Assembly (NCBI RefSeq): GCF_030506305.1
Contig: NZ_CP119421.1
Location: forward strand, 5,162,501-5,226,500
DNA: 64,000 nucleotides
From: Porifericola rhodea
GTDB taxonomy: Bacteria; Bacteroidota; Bacteroidia; Cytophagales; Cyclobacteriaceae
Direction of reading: 5' to 3'
Positions within the stretch are counted from its first letter, which is position 1. Every line of letters starts with the position of its first letter. The notes under the pieces were generated by a model that was not told the DNA's origin, ran no database searches, and saw only the letters and a list, made by a program, of their open reading frames with translations. The translations under genes and the position numbers were made by a program. Positions 1 to 8,252 of this stretch are shown piece by piece.

Positions 1-977
1 AAGAGTACATCATTACCTCTATCACGCAAAGGGGAAAGTTCTATAATGTAACCCTGTAGCCTATAATATAGATCTTCACGAAACTTACCTTCTTTTACTC
101 TTTGAGCAAGGTTTTTATTGGTGGCTGCAATAACACGAGCATCAATTTTAATTTCTTTGTTGCTTCCTATTCTGCAAACTGATTCTTCCTGAAGTACCCT
201 AAGCAATTTAGTCTGAAGACTGATATCCATTTCACCAATTTCATCTAACAGTATGGTTCCCCCACTTGCCTCTTCAAATTTGCCTATGCGCTTACTGTTG
301 GCACCCGTAAATGCCCCTTTCTCGTGCCCGAAAAGCTCACTCTCAATGAGGTCTTCTGGAATGGCTGCTACATTTACAGCTACAAAAGGCTTTCTTTTAC
401 GAGGAGAATTATAGTGGATAGCTCGAGAAATAACTTCTTTACCCGTTCCACTTTCACCAGTAACCAGCACCTGAATATTAGTGTGCTCTATCTTTTGCAG
501 TAAGCTTATAGTTTTTAAAACAGATTGACTTTCTCCTATAATTGAAGAGTATTTATGTCTATCTATAATCTGGTCTTTAAGGTTATCTACTTCTCGTCTC
601 AGTTGTATGTGACTGGTCAATTTGCCTACACATTGCTCTAGTTCAGCAAAGGTATTCGGATTTTTAATGATGTAGTAGTTAGCTCCTTCTCTATAACACT
701 CTACTGCCACACTCACTTCCTCCTGGCCAGAAACAATAATTGTGGATATCTCGGGGTTATACTTTTGCACCCTCCTTAGAACATCCAGCCCACTTAAACC
801 AGGAAGGTTATAGTCTATGGTAATGATGTCTGGGTTCTCGCCAAGATTGTTGAATAGTTCTTCACCGGATGAAAATACCTTTACCTCATAATCGCTATTT
901 TTCTCAAGGGTAAGCTTGATCATTTTGCTATACATGAGATCATCCTCTACGCAAAATATTTTTATAATCTTTCTCAT
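1..977 (-). CDS. Sigma-54-dependent response regulator (NtrC family), 3' part outside window
   Basis: Reading the minus strand from the ATG at 977 gives an open frame to the window edge (325 codons), so the C-terminal DNA-binding helix-turn-helix is not visible. Residues 1-120 are a receiver domain with acidic residues VEDD near the start, the likely phosphorylated Asp55 in TIDYNLPG and the conserved Lys105. After a short linker comes an AAA+ ATPase: Walker A GESGTGKE at 174-181, the sigma-54 contact loop GAFTGA at 221-226, and Walker B ILLDEIGE at about 242-249. In this family the phosphorylated protein forms rings that remodel sigma-54 RNA polymerase. No partner kinase is visible. A TATATTTG box lies at 1014-1007 on this strand, about 30 nt before the start, but no matching -33 element was found. 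Identification is secure; the target genes are unknown. Confidence 0.93.
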   Translation of the reverse strand, partial: MRKIIKIFCVEDDLMYSKMIKLTLEKNSDYEVKVFSSGEELFNNLGENPDIITIDYNLPGLSGLDVLRRVQKYNPEISTIIVSGQEEVSVAVECYREGANYYIIKNPNTFAELEQCVGKLTSHIQLRREVDNLKDQIIDRHKYSSIIGESQSVLKTISLLQKIEHTNIQVLVTGESGTGKEVISRAIHYNSPRKRKPFVAVNVAAIPEDLIESELFGHEKGAFTGANSKRIGKFEEASGGTILLDEIGEMDISLQTKLLRVLQEESVCRIGSNKEIKIDARVIAATNKNLAQRVKEGKFREDLYYRLQGYIIELSPLRDRGNDVL

Positions 978-1717
978 TATTAAAAAGTAGATTCTTGTCG
1001 TTGAGACAAATATAATTTTAGAGATAGACTAAAAAACTTCTCTCTTAAGCTACACCTAAGTATGTAAGAAAATAAATAGCTATTCGTAAGTAGTATGTAG
1101 AAATGGCTTTGTAACTATTTTTGACGTCTTTTTAGACCTTTAAATGCATGCATATGGGTTCCCTGTTGATGTAATAGTTCATTATGAGTGATGAAGTAGA
1201 ATACAATCACCCTATAACTTGCATGAAAATACTTATAGGAAAAGTGCTATAGCACAAAAAATATAGAAGGATGCTCTTGCGTTAGCAGCTATTTGAAGCT
1301 TACTAAATTCAATAAAGATGGAAGTTTGTAAACTCAAAACACTTAAGTGGTATGATTTATATAAATACATAAATATTTAAGATTCATTCCTTAATATATA
1401 AACTGAAAATAATTTAAGTATATAATCAATATTACATAAGTATTTATTAAGCTTAATCAAATTTATCCAATTTACCGCCTTTTAAAATCCCTCTAAACGT
1501 ATTGATTATAGCACATTTAATTTTCTTGTATTTAATAGTGGTTTATGAGACTCTAATTTTTACATAAACTCTGTGGTAATTAGATTTATTATACCACACC
1601 TTATACGATATAGGTATGCTATTGCTCCTCGTTATTTATACTACGATTTATATAGATTTAAGTAGTAATTGCTTATAAATAGCTATTTCTTAAACCCTCA
1701 TTGTAATTTTTCATAAA
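978..1717. other. AT-rich intergenic gap with a 12-bp palindrome
   Basis: This 740-bp stretch separates two divergent genes. I see no convincing open frame, RNA gene or repeat. The most regular element is a perfect 12-bp palindrome, GTGCTATAGCAC, at 1244-1255. A GG-N10-GC sigma-54 promoter was looked for near the NtrC-type gene and not found. Confidence 0.5.
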
Positions 1718-2401
1718 ATGAGAAAATTATTGAAAATCAAAATAGGACTTCTATTTATGATGACAATTATGTCATCTAACGATAGTTTTGCGCAACTTTC
1801 TTCAGAGAACTCATTCCAATATCATGTTTTAAGCCCCACACCTATTAATCATCTACAGGCAGGTAAAATACTTGGGGTGGCAAATCAAAAAGTAGTGTCT
1901 ACTAAGGTAGTTAAAGGAGAGTTACCTGAGGGATTTATGCTTTTTGATGACGGTACACTCGCGCTAACAAAACCAAGTGAGAAAATAAAAGCAGGAAAGC
2001 ATAATATCAAGGTTGAGTTTATTGATAGTTATGGCAAACAACATACAGAAAGAATAAAACTCAAATTGATTGAAAGTACTGGCAATGATCATTATGCAAC
2101 GGTACGTGTAGCAGCGCCAAAATCATTAAACCAAAATGCAAAAAGCCATTACAATGCTGGCGATGTTATTGCGCTTTTCCGTGATCCTGATGGTATTATA
2201 ACGGATGTAACTTTAATAAAAGGTGCTTTGCCTGAAGGAGTTACTCTTGTACATAATAAGCATCTTGTAGTCACTAATCCTCAGTTACTAAAAAATGGTG
2301 AGTACTTCTGCTTGTTTATTACTAAAGACGAAATGGGCGGAAACTCTGTGCTGGCAGTTTCTTTACCATTAGGTAATGAAATCGTACTTACTGATAAGTA
2401 G
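1718..2401 (+). CDS. Secreted protein with two putative Ig-like (He_PIG-type) repeats
   Basis: This 227-residue protein begins with a typical Sec signal peptide: two Lys/Arg clusters, then a hydrophobic stretch ending near SFAQ at about residue 26. The rest holds two similar modules, at about 60-115 and 160-220. Each carries a K-G-x-LPEG motif followed by a short strand and a G-x-Y/H-x-(I/F) pattern, which resembles the putative Ig domains often found in Bacteroidota surface proteins. There is no lipobox, no membrane segment and no recognisable T9SS C-terminal domain, so it is probably periplasmic or released. It stands alone: the upstream gap is large and the downstream gene is convergent. 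I do not recognise a specific function. Confidence 0.6.
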   Translation: MRKLLKIKIGLLFMMTIMSSNDSFAQLSSENSFQYHVLSPTPINHLQAGKILGVANQKVVSTKVVKGELPEGFMLFDDGTLALTKPSEKIKAGKHNIKVEFIDSYGKQHTERIKLKLIESTGNDHYATVRVAAPKSLNQNAKSHYNAGDVIALFRDPDGIITDVTLIKGALPEGVTLVHNKHLVVTNPQLLKNGEYFCLFITKDEMGGNSVLAVSLPLGNEIVLTDK

Positions 2402-2443
2402 AACCAGCTACCCAGAGCTTCCTTAAAATGTTATAGAAACCAT

Positions 2444-3352
2444 CTACAAAAATTCTTCATCGCAAAGTAATTTGTTCACGTGCACGCCTGCTACCATTCC
2501 AGTAAATGATGCCACAGTGAGTGAACGCATAGAGGAATTATCCCCACATGCATAAAGTCCAGATACAGAAGTTCTCCCTCCTTCATCTACTTCAATCAGT
2601 CCGTTTTCGTTAATCTTACAACCTAACATTTGTGGTATTTCTGAATGCTGAACAAATGGCGGATGAGTATACAGCACGTTTAAACTTAGCTTCTCACCAT
2701 TTTGAAACAATACGCTTTTAAGTTTTCCGTTTTCTTGCTCAAAAGAATCAATTACGGTTTCTACAATAGATATATTGTTTCGCTTTATCCTATTCAAATC
2801 ATCTTTGCTAAAGTTTACCTTACCATTTGTAAGCAATGTTATATCTGGACTTAAGTTTTTAATCATTTTCAAATAGTCCAGTGTAAAATTGTCATTGGAA
2901 AGTACTCCTGTTTTTTTACCTTTTACTTCATAGCCATGACAGTAAGGACAGTGGATAATGCTTTTTCCCCAACATTCTGCAAAGCCTTCTATATCAGGCA
3001 TTATATCTTTGATACCTGTGGCAAAAATCACTTTTCTTCCTATAAACTCCTCTCCACTTTCTGTTAGGATTGAGAAACTGTCAATCATCTTTTTAGCACT
3101 GCTTGCCAAACCTTTGTAGAACTGAACACTTTCGTATTTCAGTACCTGCTCTTTTGCAATAGCAGAAATCTCCGAAGGAGTTTTACCATCTTGAGTCAGA
3201 AAGTTGTGAGAATGAGGTGTGCTTGTATTACACGGTTTCCCGCTATCTATTATTAATGTCTTTCTGACAGAACGACCTAGTGCCAGCGCAGCAGATAATC
3301 CAGAATAACTCCCTCCTACTATTATTACATCAAATTGATTAGATCTTAGCAT
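2444..3352 (-). CDS. Thioredoxin-reductase-like FAD oxidoreductase with CPYC pair
   Basis: The 302-residue protein has the FAD dinucleotide-binding motif VGGSYSG at 12-18, a redox-active Cys pair CPYC at 135-138 in the context HCPYCHGYE, and a C-terminal FAD-contacting motif YACGDNSS near 267-274. This is the layout of small thioredoxin reductases and of the related dithiol oxidases (GliT/HlmI type). The second nucleotide-binding site, which in true reductases has a glycine-rich GxGxx(A/S) motif, reads GVLSNDNF here, so NADPH binding is doubtful. It is probably cytoplasmic and monocistronic, with its start facing the GreA-like gene across a shared 219-bp region that holds a perfect palindrome. 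Its stop lies 43 bp from that of the upstream gene. Family membership is firm; the electron donor and substrate are not. Confidence 0.85.
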   Translation of the reverse strand: MLRSNQFDVIIVGGSYSGLSAALALGRSVRKTLIIDSGKPCNTSTPHSHNFLTQDGKTPSEISAIAKEQVLKYESVQFYKGLASSAKKMIDSFSILTESGEEFIGRKVIFATGIKDIMPDIEGFAECWGKSIIHCPYCHGYEVKGKKTGVLSNDNFTLDYLKMIKNLSPDITLLTNGKVNFSKDDLNRIKRNNISIVETVIDSFEQENGKLKSVLFQNGEKLSLNVLYTHPPFVQHSEIPQMLGCKINENGLIEVDEGGRTSVSGLYACGDNSSMRSLTVASFTGMVAGVHVNKLLCDEEFL

Positions 3353-3447
3353 ACTTTAATTTTTAATCAGTTGTAAATCAAATTCTCACCATTTGAGGAA
3401 TAATAAGAGTTTTGATGAGCATGTAAATTAAGCAGAATCTAATCATA

Positions 3448-3466
3448 AATGCAACAATGTTGCATT
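3448..3466. promoter_or_regulatory. Perfect 19-bp palindrome, candidate operator
   Basis: The arms AATGCAACA (3448-3456) and TGTTGCATT (3458-3466) are exact reverse complements around one central A. It sits in the middle of the divergent spacer, about 96 nt from the flavoprotein start and 105 nt from the GreA-like start. No T-run follows on either strand, so a dimeric regulator site is more likely than a terminator. The regulator is unknown. Confidence 0.5.
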
Positions 3467-3513
3467 AATTTAATTCTATCACGTGCGAGCAAGCATACGA
3501 AGGTTTTACGTAC

Positions 3514-3521
3514 TACATTTG
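3514..3521 (+). promoter_or_regulatory. Candidate -7 box for the GreA-like gene
   Basis: TACATTTG matches the Bacteroidota -7 consensus TAnnTTTG and lies about 50 nt before the start at 3572. I found no matching TTG at the -33 position, so this is a weak call. Confidence 0.3.
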
Positions 3522-3571
3522 TATGATTTTTTTGCCTCGTAGTATCTTATTTAGATTATAACTTTATCAAT

Positions 3572-4039
3572 ATGAATCAGGATGAGGGATTAGTGCTTAA
3601 AGAAAAGTTATTTACAGCATGTGAAATAAGTCTTTCAAGGAGACTTCAGGATGTAAAAACTGCAATAAACGAAGCTCAGGAGGCAGCAAACCAGGAGACA
3701 AAAAGTAGCGCGGGTGATAAGCATGAAACCGGTCGTGCTATGATGCAACTGGAAACAGAAAAGCTCAACCGACAATTACAGGAAATTTTGAACGAGCAGG
3801 AAGCGCTGAAAATGATTAGGATTAACAATCTAAAAACTCGTGTTGAGCGAGGCGCATTAGTTATAACGAATCACCTTAAACTTTTTGTAGCTATTAGCGC
3901 AGGTAGGCTTGAAGTGGAAGAAGATACCTACTTTGCCATCTCTATAAAGACACCCTTAGGTCAGGCACTTCAAGGTAAAGAAGCAGGTGAAGTAATAACT
4001 TTCCAAGCCAAGACCCACAAAATATTGCAAGTATTTTAA
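3572..4039 (+). CDS. GreA/GreB-like transcription elongation factor relative
   Basis: The 155-residue protein starts with a long helical region of about 80 residues containing the recognisable stretch AGDKHETGRAMMQLE, which suggests the coiled-coil arm of Gre factors. A small beta-rich C-terminal domain follows (about 90-155) with GLxxxE-type strands and PLGQALQGKEAGEVI, matching the FKBP-like fold of GreA, where 'S-P-x-G-x-A-L-x-G-K-x-x-G-D' is typical. GreA family proteins bind the RNA polymerase secondary channel and stimulate cleavage of backtracked RNA. This version is the compact Bacteroidota form, often mislabelled as 3-oxoacyl-ACP synthase. Whether the acidic tip residues needed for cleavage are present is unclear by eye. 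It is a single gene, transcribed away from the flavoprotein gene. Confidence 0.65.
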   Translation: MNQDEGLVLKEKLFTACEISLSRRLQDVKTAINEAQEAANQETKSSAGDKHETGRAMMQLETEKLNRQLQEILNEQEALKMIRINNLKTRVERGALVITNHLKLFVAISAGRLEVEEDTYFAISIKTPLGQALQGKEAGEVITFQAKTHKILQVF

Positions 4040-4131
4040 TAAAACACACTAAAACAGAAGCAATCAAACAATATATGAGTACATTTATTATATAATTCGT
4101 ATTACCTTCGCGAATACCTCAATAATAACTT

Positions 4132-5361
4132 ATGAATTACATACGTCTGGCACGTAGCTATCCTGATTATTTGGGCTACGGAATGCTTCACTATTTTTTT
4201 TCCTGCATGGGCCAAACTTTTCTCATTAGTACTTTTGTCCCCTCATTTGTAGAAAGTCTTTCGGTTACCAATAATTCATTTAGCTTAATTTACGGATTGG
4301 CGACAATCTGCAGTGCTATGATCCTTCCTTTCGCAGGAAAATTAATTGATCAGTTTCGCCTTCGAAATATTAGCATGCTGACAGGTGCAGGTCTGGCGTT
4401 AGCATGCTTGCTGGCCTCCTTCGCATCCAATACTATAGTGCTGTTTTTTGGACTATTAAGCCTTCGTTTCTTTGGCCAGGGCATGATGGTATTATTAGGT
4501 TCTACCTCCATAGCCCGCTACTTTGACCTCAGCAGAGGTAAAGCCCTTTCGCTTTCCAGTATGGGTCTACCTATTGCAGAGTCTTTTATGCCCGTTCTAA
4601 TTATCTTGCTGATTCAAAATTTTGGCTGGTCTGTAAGCTGGCAGATATTATCAGGGTCTATACTAGTTGTCTTTATCCCCCTGGCTATTCTACTGGTTAA
4701 GGGTGATAACCCATTTCAGTTTGTACCTCAGGAAAAAGATAAAGGGAAGGCTAATTTAGACAGGGTACAGGATGTATCTCGTAAAGAGGTATTGCGCGAC
4801 TGGCGATTTTATATGCTTTTGCCCGGCCTTATTTTTCTTCCTCTTTTTATTACAGGTATGTTTATCCACCAAAACCTTCTCGCAGACTCTAAAGGGTGGA
4901 GCATGCAGTGGATGGCAAGTTGCTTCGTAGGCTTTGGTATGGCACGTATCACAACTAACTTTATAGCAGGAAGCTTAATTGATAGATTCTCCTCGCGAAA
5001 TGTATTTATATTTTATCTATTTCCTATTGCGCTGGGCCTAGGCACATTGTTGATGGGTACTCATCCATGGCTGGCTATGTCGTATATGATATTGGCGGGT
5101 ATTACTGCCAGTCTCAGTGGATTAACCAGCTCTTCTCTCTGGGCTGAAATATACGGTGTTCGCCATTTAGGGGCAATTAAAAGTATGGCTACCACTATGA
5201 TGGTTCTTGCCTCAGCTATCGGCCCTATCATTATTGGCTACGGGCTTAGCCATAACACTGAAATCACTATAATGACCTCAATCCTTATTATTATTGTCAT
5301 TACAATTTGTAGTTGGATTGCTATCAGAGCCACAACCGCTAATAAAAAATTAGTGGCTTAA
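4132..5361 (+). CDS. MFS transporter
   Basis: The 409-residue protein consists mainly of about 12 hydrophobic segments with a polar loop near residues 200-225 (rich in Lys/Asp), the usual division of a major facilitator into two six-helix halves. The loop after helix 2 reads GKLIDQFRLRN, a version of the MFS signature between helices 2 and 3, and an equivalent GSLIDRFSSRN recurs in the second half, as expected from the internal duplication. It should sit in the inner membrane and exchange or co-transport a small solute. The substrate cannot be told from sequence; the layout recalls oxalate/formate-like and MCT-like carriers. Its stop codon overlaps the end of the convergent DoxX-type gene by four bases. 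Confidence 0.85.
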   Translation: MNYIRLARSYPDYLGYGMLHYFFSCMGQTFLISTFVPSFVESLSVTNNSFSLIYGLATICSAMILPFAGKLIDQFRLRNISMLTGAGLALACLLASFASNTIVLFFGLLSLRFFGQGMMVLLGSTSIARYFDLSRGKALSLSSMGLPIAESFMPVLIILLIQNFGWSVSWQILSGSILVVFIPLAILLVKGDNPFQFVPQEKDKGKANLDRVQDVSRKEVLRDWRFYMLLPGLIFLPLFITGMFIHQNLLADSKGWSMQWMASCFVGFGMARITTNFIAGSLIDRFSSRNVFIFYLFPIALGLGTLLMGTHPWLAMSYMILAGITASLSGLTSSSLWAEIYGVRHLGAIKSMATTMMVLASAIGPIIIGYGLSHNTEITIMTSILIIIVITICSWIAIRATTANKKLVA

Positions 5362-6641
5362 GGGAAAGGGTTAAATGTTTTTTCGTTCACCCAATGAAAG
5401 CCTCTGCTTGTTAGTAAGAAATCATCCGAGTCACGATGCGTCAACAGAATTTCTAGTGTGTCGCCCATATAGTTTCCCTTAAGAATCATTTGACTGGTTT
5501 CATCAATTTTATAAGTGAACTCATATAAGGCTTCATTCCCTCTTTTACCACGGTATATTTTAATGTTATGTTGGGTTGTGCCAGGTTCAAATTGGTATAG
5601 ACGATAGTCTCCAAACCTATTCTGCAAATAAAATAAATTGTGTTTGTCTATGATCATTCTTTTCCAGCGATGCTCATTATTTCCAAGAGAAGACACTTCA
5701 GCCTGATTAAGCTTGAAGCTCTCTACTTCATATATTCCGTAGAGAGGAGGTAATGACACTTTTGACTGATAAGCAGATGCGAAAGTTTCGGCTAACAAAA
5801 TGATCAAAAATAATACTTTAATATAGTCTATTGTTCTCCTGTTTATTCTGGCCTCAAAAATTACGGGAGGGCTACTAGGTATAGTAGGCTGGTTTAGGAA
5901 GAAATAAAGCACCCTTTTGCCTTCTAAAGAAAATAAAATGAGAGCCAGAAGTAGCAGCAGAGAGGAGAACAACTTCACGGGCACATCAAAAGTAAAATTG
6001 AGCATAACTACATTACTAAAGACAGCAATTAAAATCATAGCTCCCAGTAAAGTCGTTTTTCTAAAAAAGAGTAACGCCCCACCAATTACCTCGCCCAAAC
6101 CCACAAAAACATTGTATGCAGGAGAAAAGCTCATAAAGTTCCAGAGTAAACCCATAGATGAGAAATCACCCAAAGGGGTAAGAAGATTAATCAGCAGATA
6201 ATCACCAAACTGAACTTTGAGAACTTTAACCATCCCATAAAGAATACTAAAATAACCCAGATAGATACGTACAACTACACTTAAGCAGTACAGCAATAAT
6301 GTATAAGCATTGCTTTTTCTATCTGCAAGTGTCCAAACATATACTTATACATACCGCTAGAGCAAAAAAGTCAATACCTCTACGTAATGGTAGGCAGTAT
6401 CTCCACTGCCTGTCTGCTTTATCAAAAGGTGATTATGGATAAATACACTACCTACCCACTTCACAAAGTTTTGTATAGGAAAGTAGATACCTCCCACAAA
6501 AAACTTAATACATAAAAACAAAAGCCTGTTAGTAACATGAAGGCTAATAAAGGCAAAGCCAAAACGAAAAACTATTTTCTCTACCAGATTCCAACGATCC
6601 TTTTGCCAAATACTATGGTACTCTTGTGATTCCGTTTGCAT
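5358..6641 (-). pseudogene. DoxX-type membrane protein, interrupted by two in-frame stops
   Basis: Two open frames that look separate (6710-6357 and 6296-5358) lie in the same reading frame and together make one family member. The first, from the likely ATG at 6641 (MQTESQEYHSIW), holds the N-terminal membrane part and ends SGDTAYHYVEVLTFLL. Then come TAG (6359-6357) and TAA (6347-6345), after which the frame continues VWTLADRKSNAYTLLLYCLS into the DoxX helices and a C-terminal periplasmic domain of about 150 residues. Related proteins in Cytophagales are, from memory, single chains through this junction. Reading one extra base in the A6 tract at 6364-6369 and one fewer in the AAA at 6335-6337 gives a continuous hydrophobic helix (LTFFALAVCISICWTLADRK), so two compensating indels or sequencing errors are plausible. 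The nearest start for the second part alone is TTG at 6296. Substrate unknown. Confidence 0.75.
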
Positions 6642-6889
6642 GGCTTTAATTGAGCTTGCTATGAAAATAGATTTTTCACAGCTTATATAAAGCTTGCTAA
6701 ACAAAATCACCTAGACAAATAAGTAATATTCCTATAAAGGACGGGCAACTGTAATGACATCTAATGAGGCAATACTCCTCAGTTTTTAATATTTAATGTT
6801 TTTTCAAACATAAGCATTGACAGCGGTGTATTTAATAAGTAGAATTATATGTTTTTTGAGCTTAAGTAAGTCATATATTTTTTTTGACT

Positions 6890-7498
6890 ATGTTTATTAA
6901 CCGCAAAGAAGCAGCCCTGGCATTGGGCCGAGAGCTAATGCACCTACACGACGAAAAGCCCGTAGTTTTAGGTATTCCCAGAGGGGGGGTAGTAATGGGC
7001 AAATACATACATGAGATGCTCTCGGCACCACTTGATGTAGTAATGACAAAAAAAATCAGCCATCCTGAAAATCCTGAGCTGGCAGTAGGCGCTGTTAGTA
7101 TGGATAATGAAGTAGCAGTAAGCCAGGTACAAATACCAGAAAAATACTTCAATGACATGGCAGGGGAAATCAGGAAGTTGCTTTGTGAGCGCTACCACAA
7201 GTATATGGGTGGTAAAGATAGGCTTCCCATTTGTGGAACCACCGTAATCCTGGTAGATGATGGCATTGCTACTGGTAATACCATGCTGGCTACAATCAGG
7301 CTGGTACGCAAACAAAATCCTCGTAAAATTGTAGTAGCTACACCTGTAGCGCCACCTGATGTGGTTAGAATATTTGAAGAGGAGGCTGACGAATTTGTGG
7401 TTTTACAGACACCTCCAGAGTTTTCCGCAGTGGGTCAGTTCTATGAAGATTTTCATCAGGTAAGCGACGAGCAGGTTATTGATATGTTAAACGCATAA
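6890..7498 (+). CDS. Phosphoribosyltransferase-family protein
   Basis: From the ATG at 6890 this is 202 residues; a TTG two codons upstream is also possible, but ATG is preferred. It carries the PRPP-binding loop of type I phosphoribosyltransferases, VILVDDGIATGNTM at about 119-132, and the family-typical early segment VLGIPRGGVVMGKYI with the KKISHPENPELAVGAV motif seen in the group of predicted phosphoribosyltransferases that are often fused to, or next to, a dienelactone-hydrolase-like domain. Such enzymes join or remove a base from PRPP, but the base for this group is not known to me. The gene lies 18 bp before the hydrolase-like gene and the two share a terminator, so they form a two-gene operon. 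Confidence 0.85.
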   Translation: MFINRKEAALALGRELMHLHDEKPVVLGIPRGGVVMGKYIHEMLSAPLDVVMTKKISHPENPELAVGAVSMDNEVAVSQVQIPEKYFNDMAGEIRKLLCERYHKYMGGKDRLPICGTTVILVDDGIATGNTMLATIRLVRKQNPRKIVVATPVAPPDVVRIFEEEADEFVVLQTPPEFSAVGQFYEDFHQVSDEQVIDMLNA

Positions 7499-7516
7499 CT
7501 TTTTAAACTTGAAGTA

Positions 7517-8161
7517 ATGGAAAAACTGATAAATTTTGATGACCAGATTACAATCAGCTCTGATGATAAAATTCTAAACGGCAGATTAGTAATACCCGAA
7601 GAAAGCCAGGCTATTATAGTGTTTGTAGGTGACCTGGGACATGTGCTACATAACAAAACCGCCCTTCAGTTGGCAGATTATATGCAGCAAGAGGGCTTTG
7701 CTACTTTGTTAGTAGACTTGCTTACAAAAGAAGAAACCCTCACTTCTACCCAAGATCTAGATATTAACCATATAGCTCATAGAGTGAGTGATGTTCGTAA
7801 TTGGATTGCTGAAAACCCTCAGACAGAGTACATGAACACTGGATTTTTTAGTATGAATACGGGCACAGCGGCAGTTATTAAGGCACTTAACAAACCAGAC
7901 AGTAGTATTAATGCTTTAGTCTCTTTAGCAGGCAGACCTGACTTGGCGCAGGACAGCCTTAAAAATATTAATACACCAGTACTTTACCTGGCAGGAGATG
8001 CAGATAACGCTAATGTTACTTTTCATGAGAAAGCCTTATCTAATTTTAATTCTTTTTCTAAATTAGAAGTAATAGCTGATGGCGGAGGTGATTTTCTCTC
8101 GCCACCCATTTTGCAAAAAGTTGCACTCCTAAGTAAAGAGTGGTTTATCAGGCACTTATGA
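7517..8161 (+). CDS. Alpha/beta-hydrolase-fold protein lacking catalytic Ser and His
   Basis: The 214-residue protein matches the dienelactone-hydrolase-like partner usually found with the upstream phosphoribosyltransferase: a first strand region at 25-45 (RLVIPEES then IIVFVGDLGH), a helix, then LLVDLLT, and the closing pattern LLSKEWFIRHL. At the nucleophile elbow, where relatives have G-x-F-G-A-S-T-G, it reads GFFSMNTG (109-116), putting Asn114 where Ser is expected. Near the end, where relatives have a Gly-x-x-His, it reads ADGGGDF (187-193), putting Gly191 at the His site. The acid (Asp163 in GDADN) is retained. If the alignment is right, the protein cannot work as a normal serine hydrolase and may act as a binding or structural partner. 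It shares an operon with the phosphoribosyltransferase gene. Confidence 0.75.
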   Translation: MEKLINFDDQITISSDDKILNGRLVIPEESQAIIVFVGDLGHVLHNKTALQLADYMQQEGFATLLVDLLTKEETLTSTQDLDINHIAHRVSDVRNWIAENPQTEYMNTGFFSMNTGTAAVIKALNKPDSSINALVSLAGRPDLAQDSLKNINTPVLYLAGDADNANVTFHEKALSNFNSFSKLEVIADGGGDFLSPPILQKVALLSKEWFIRHL

Positions 8162-8193
8162 CAAGCTCATACCATACGATAGCATAAATTAAG

Positions 8194-8230
8194 GAGCTGC
8201 TATCCCCTGGGGAGCAGCTCTATTTATTTT
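8194..8230 (+). terminator. Intrinsic terminator of the phosphoribosyltransferase/hydrolase operon
   Basis: Perfect 8-bp stem GAGCTGCT (8194-8201) and AGCAGCTC (8213-8220) with an 11-nt loop, followed by the T-rich tail TATTTATTTT. It lies 32 bp after the hydrolase stop and before the next start at 8253. Confidence 0.75.
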
Positions 8231-8252
8231 ACTACACTTTAATTAGCCTAGT

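Noticed and set aside
5358-6710. Treating 6357-6710 and 5358-6296 as two independent genes
   Set aside because: They share one reading frame, the codons between them encode expected family sequence, and the second part has only a TTG in the middle of a helix as start.
6765-6788. Short hairpin with T-run (TGAGG/CCTCA) before the phosphoribosyltransferase gene
   Set aside because: Only five pairs, and no plus-strand transcript is expected to end there.
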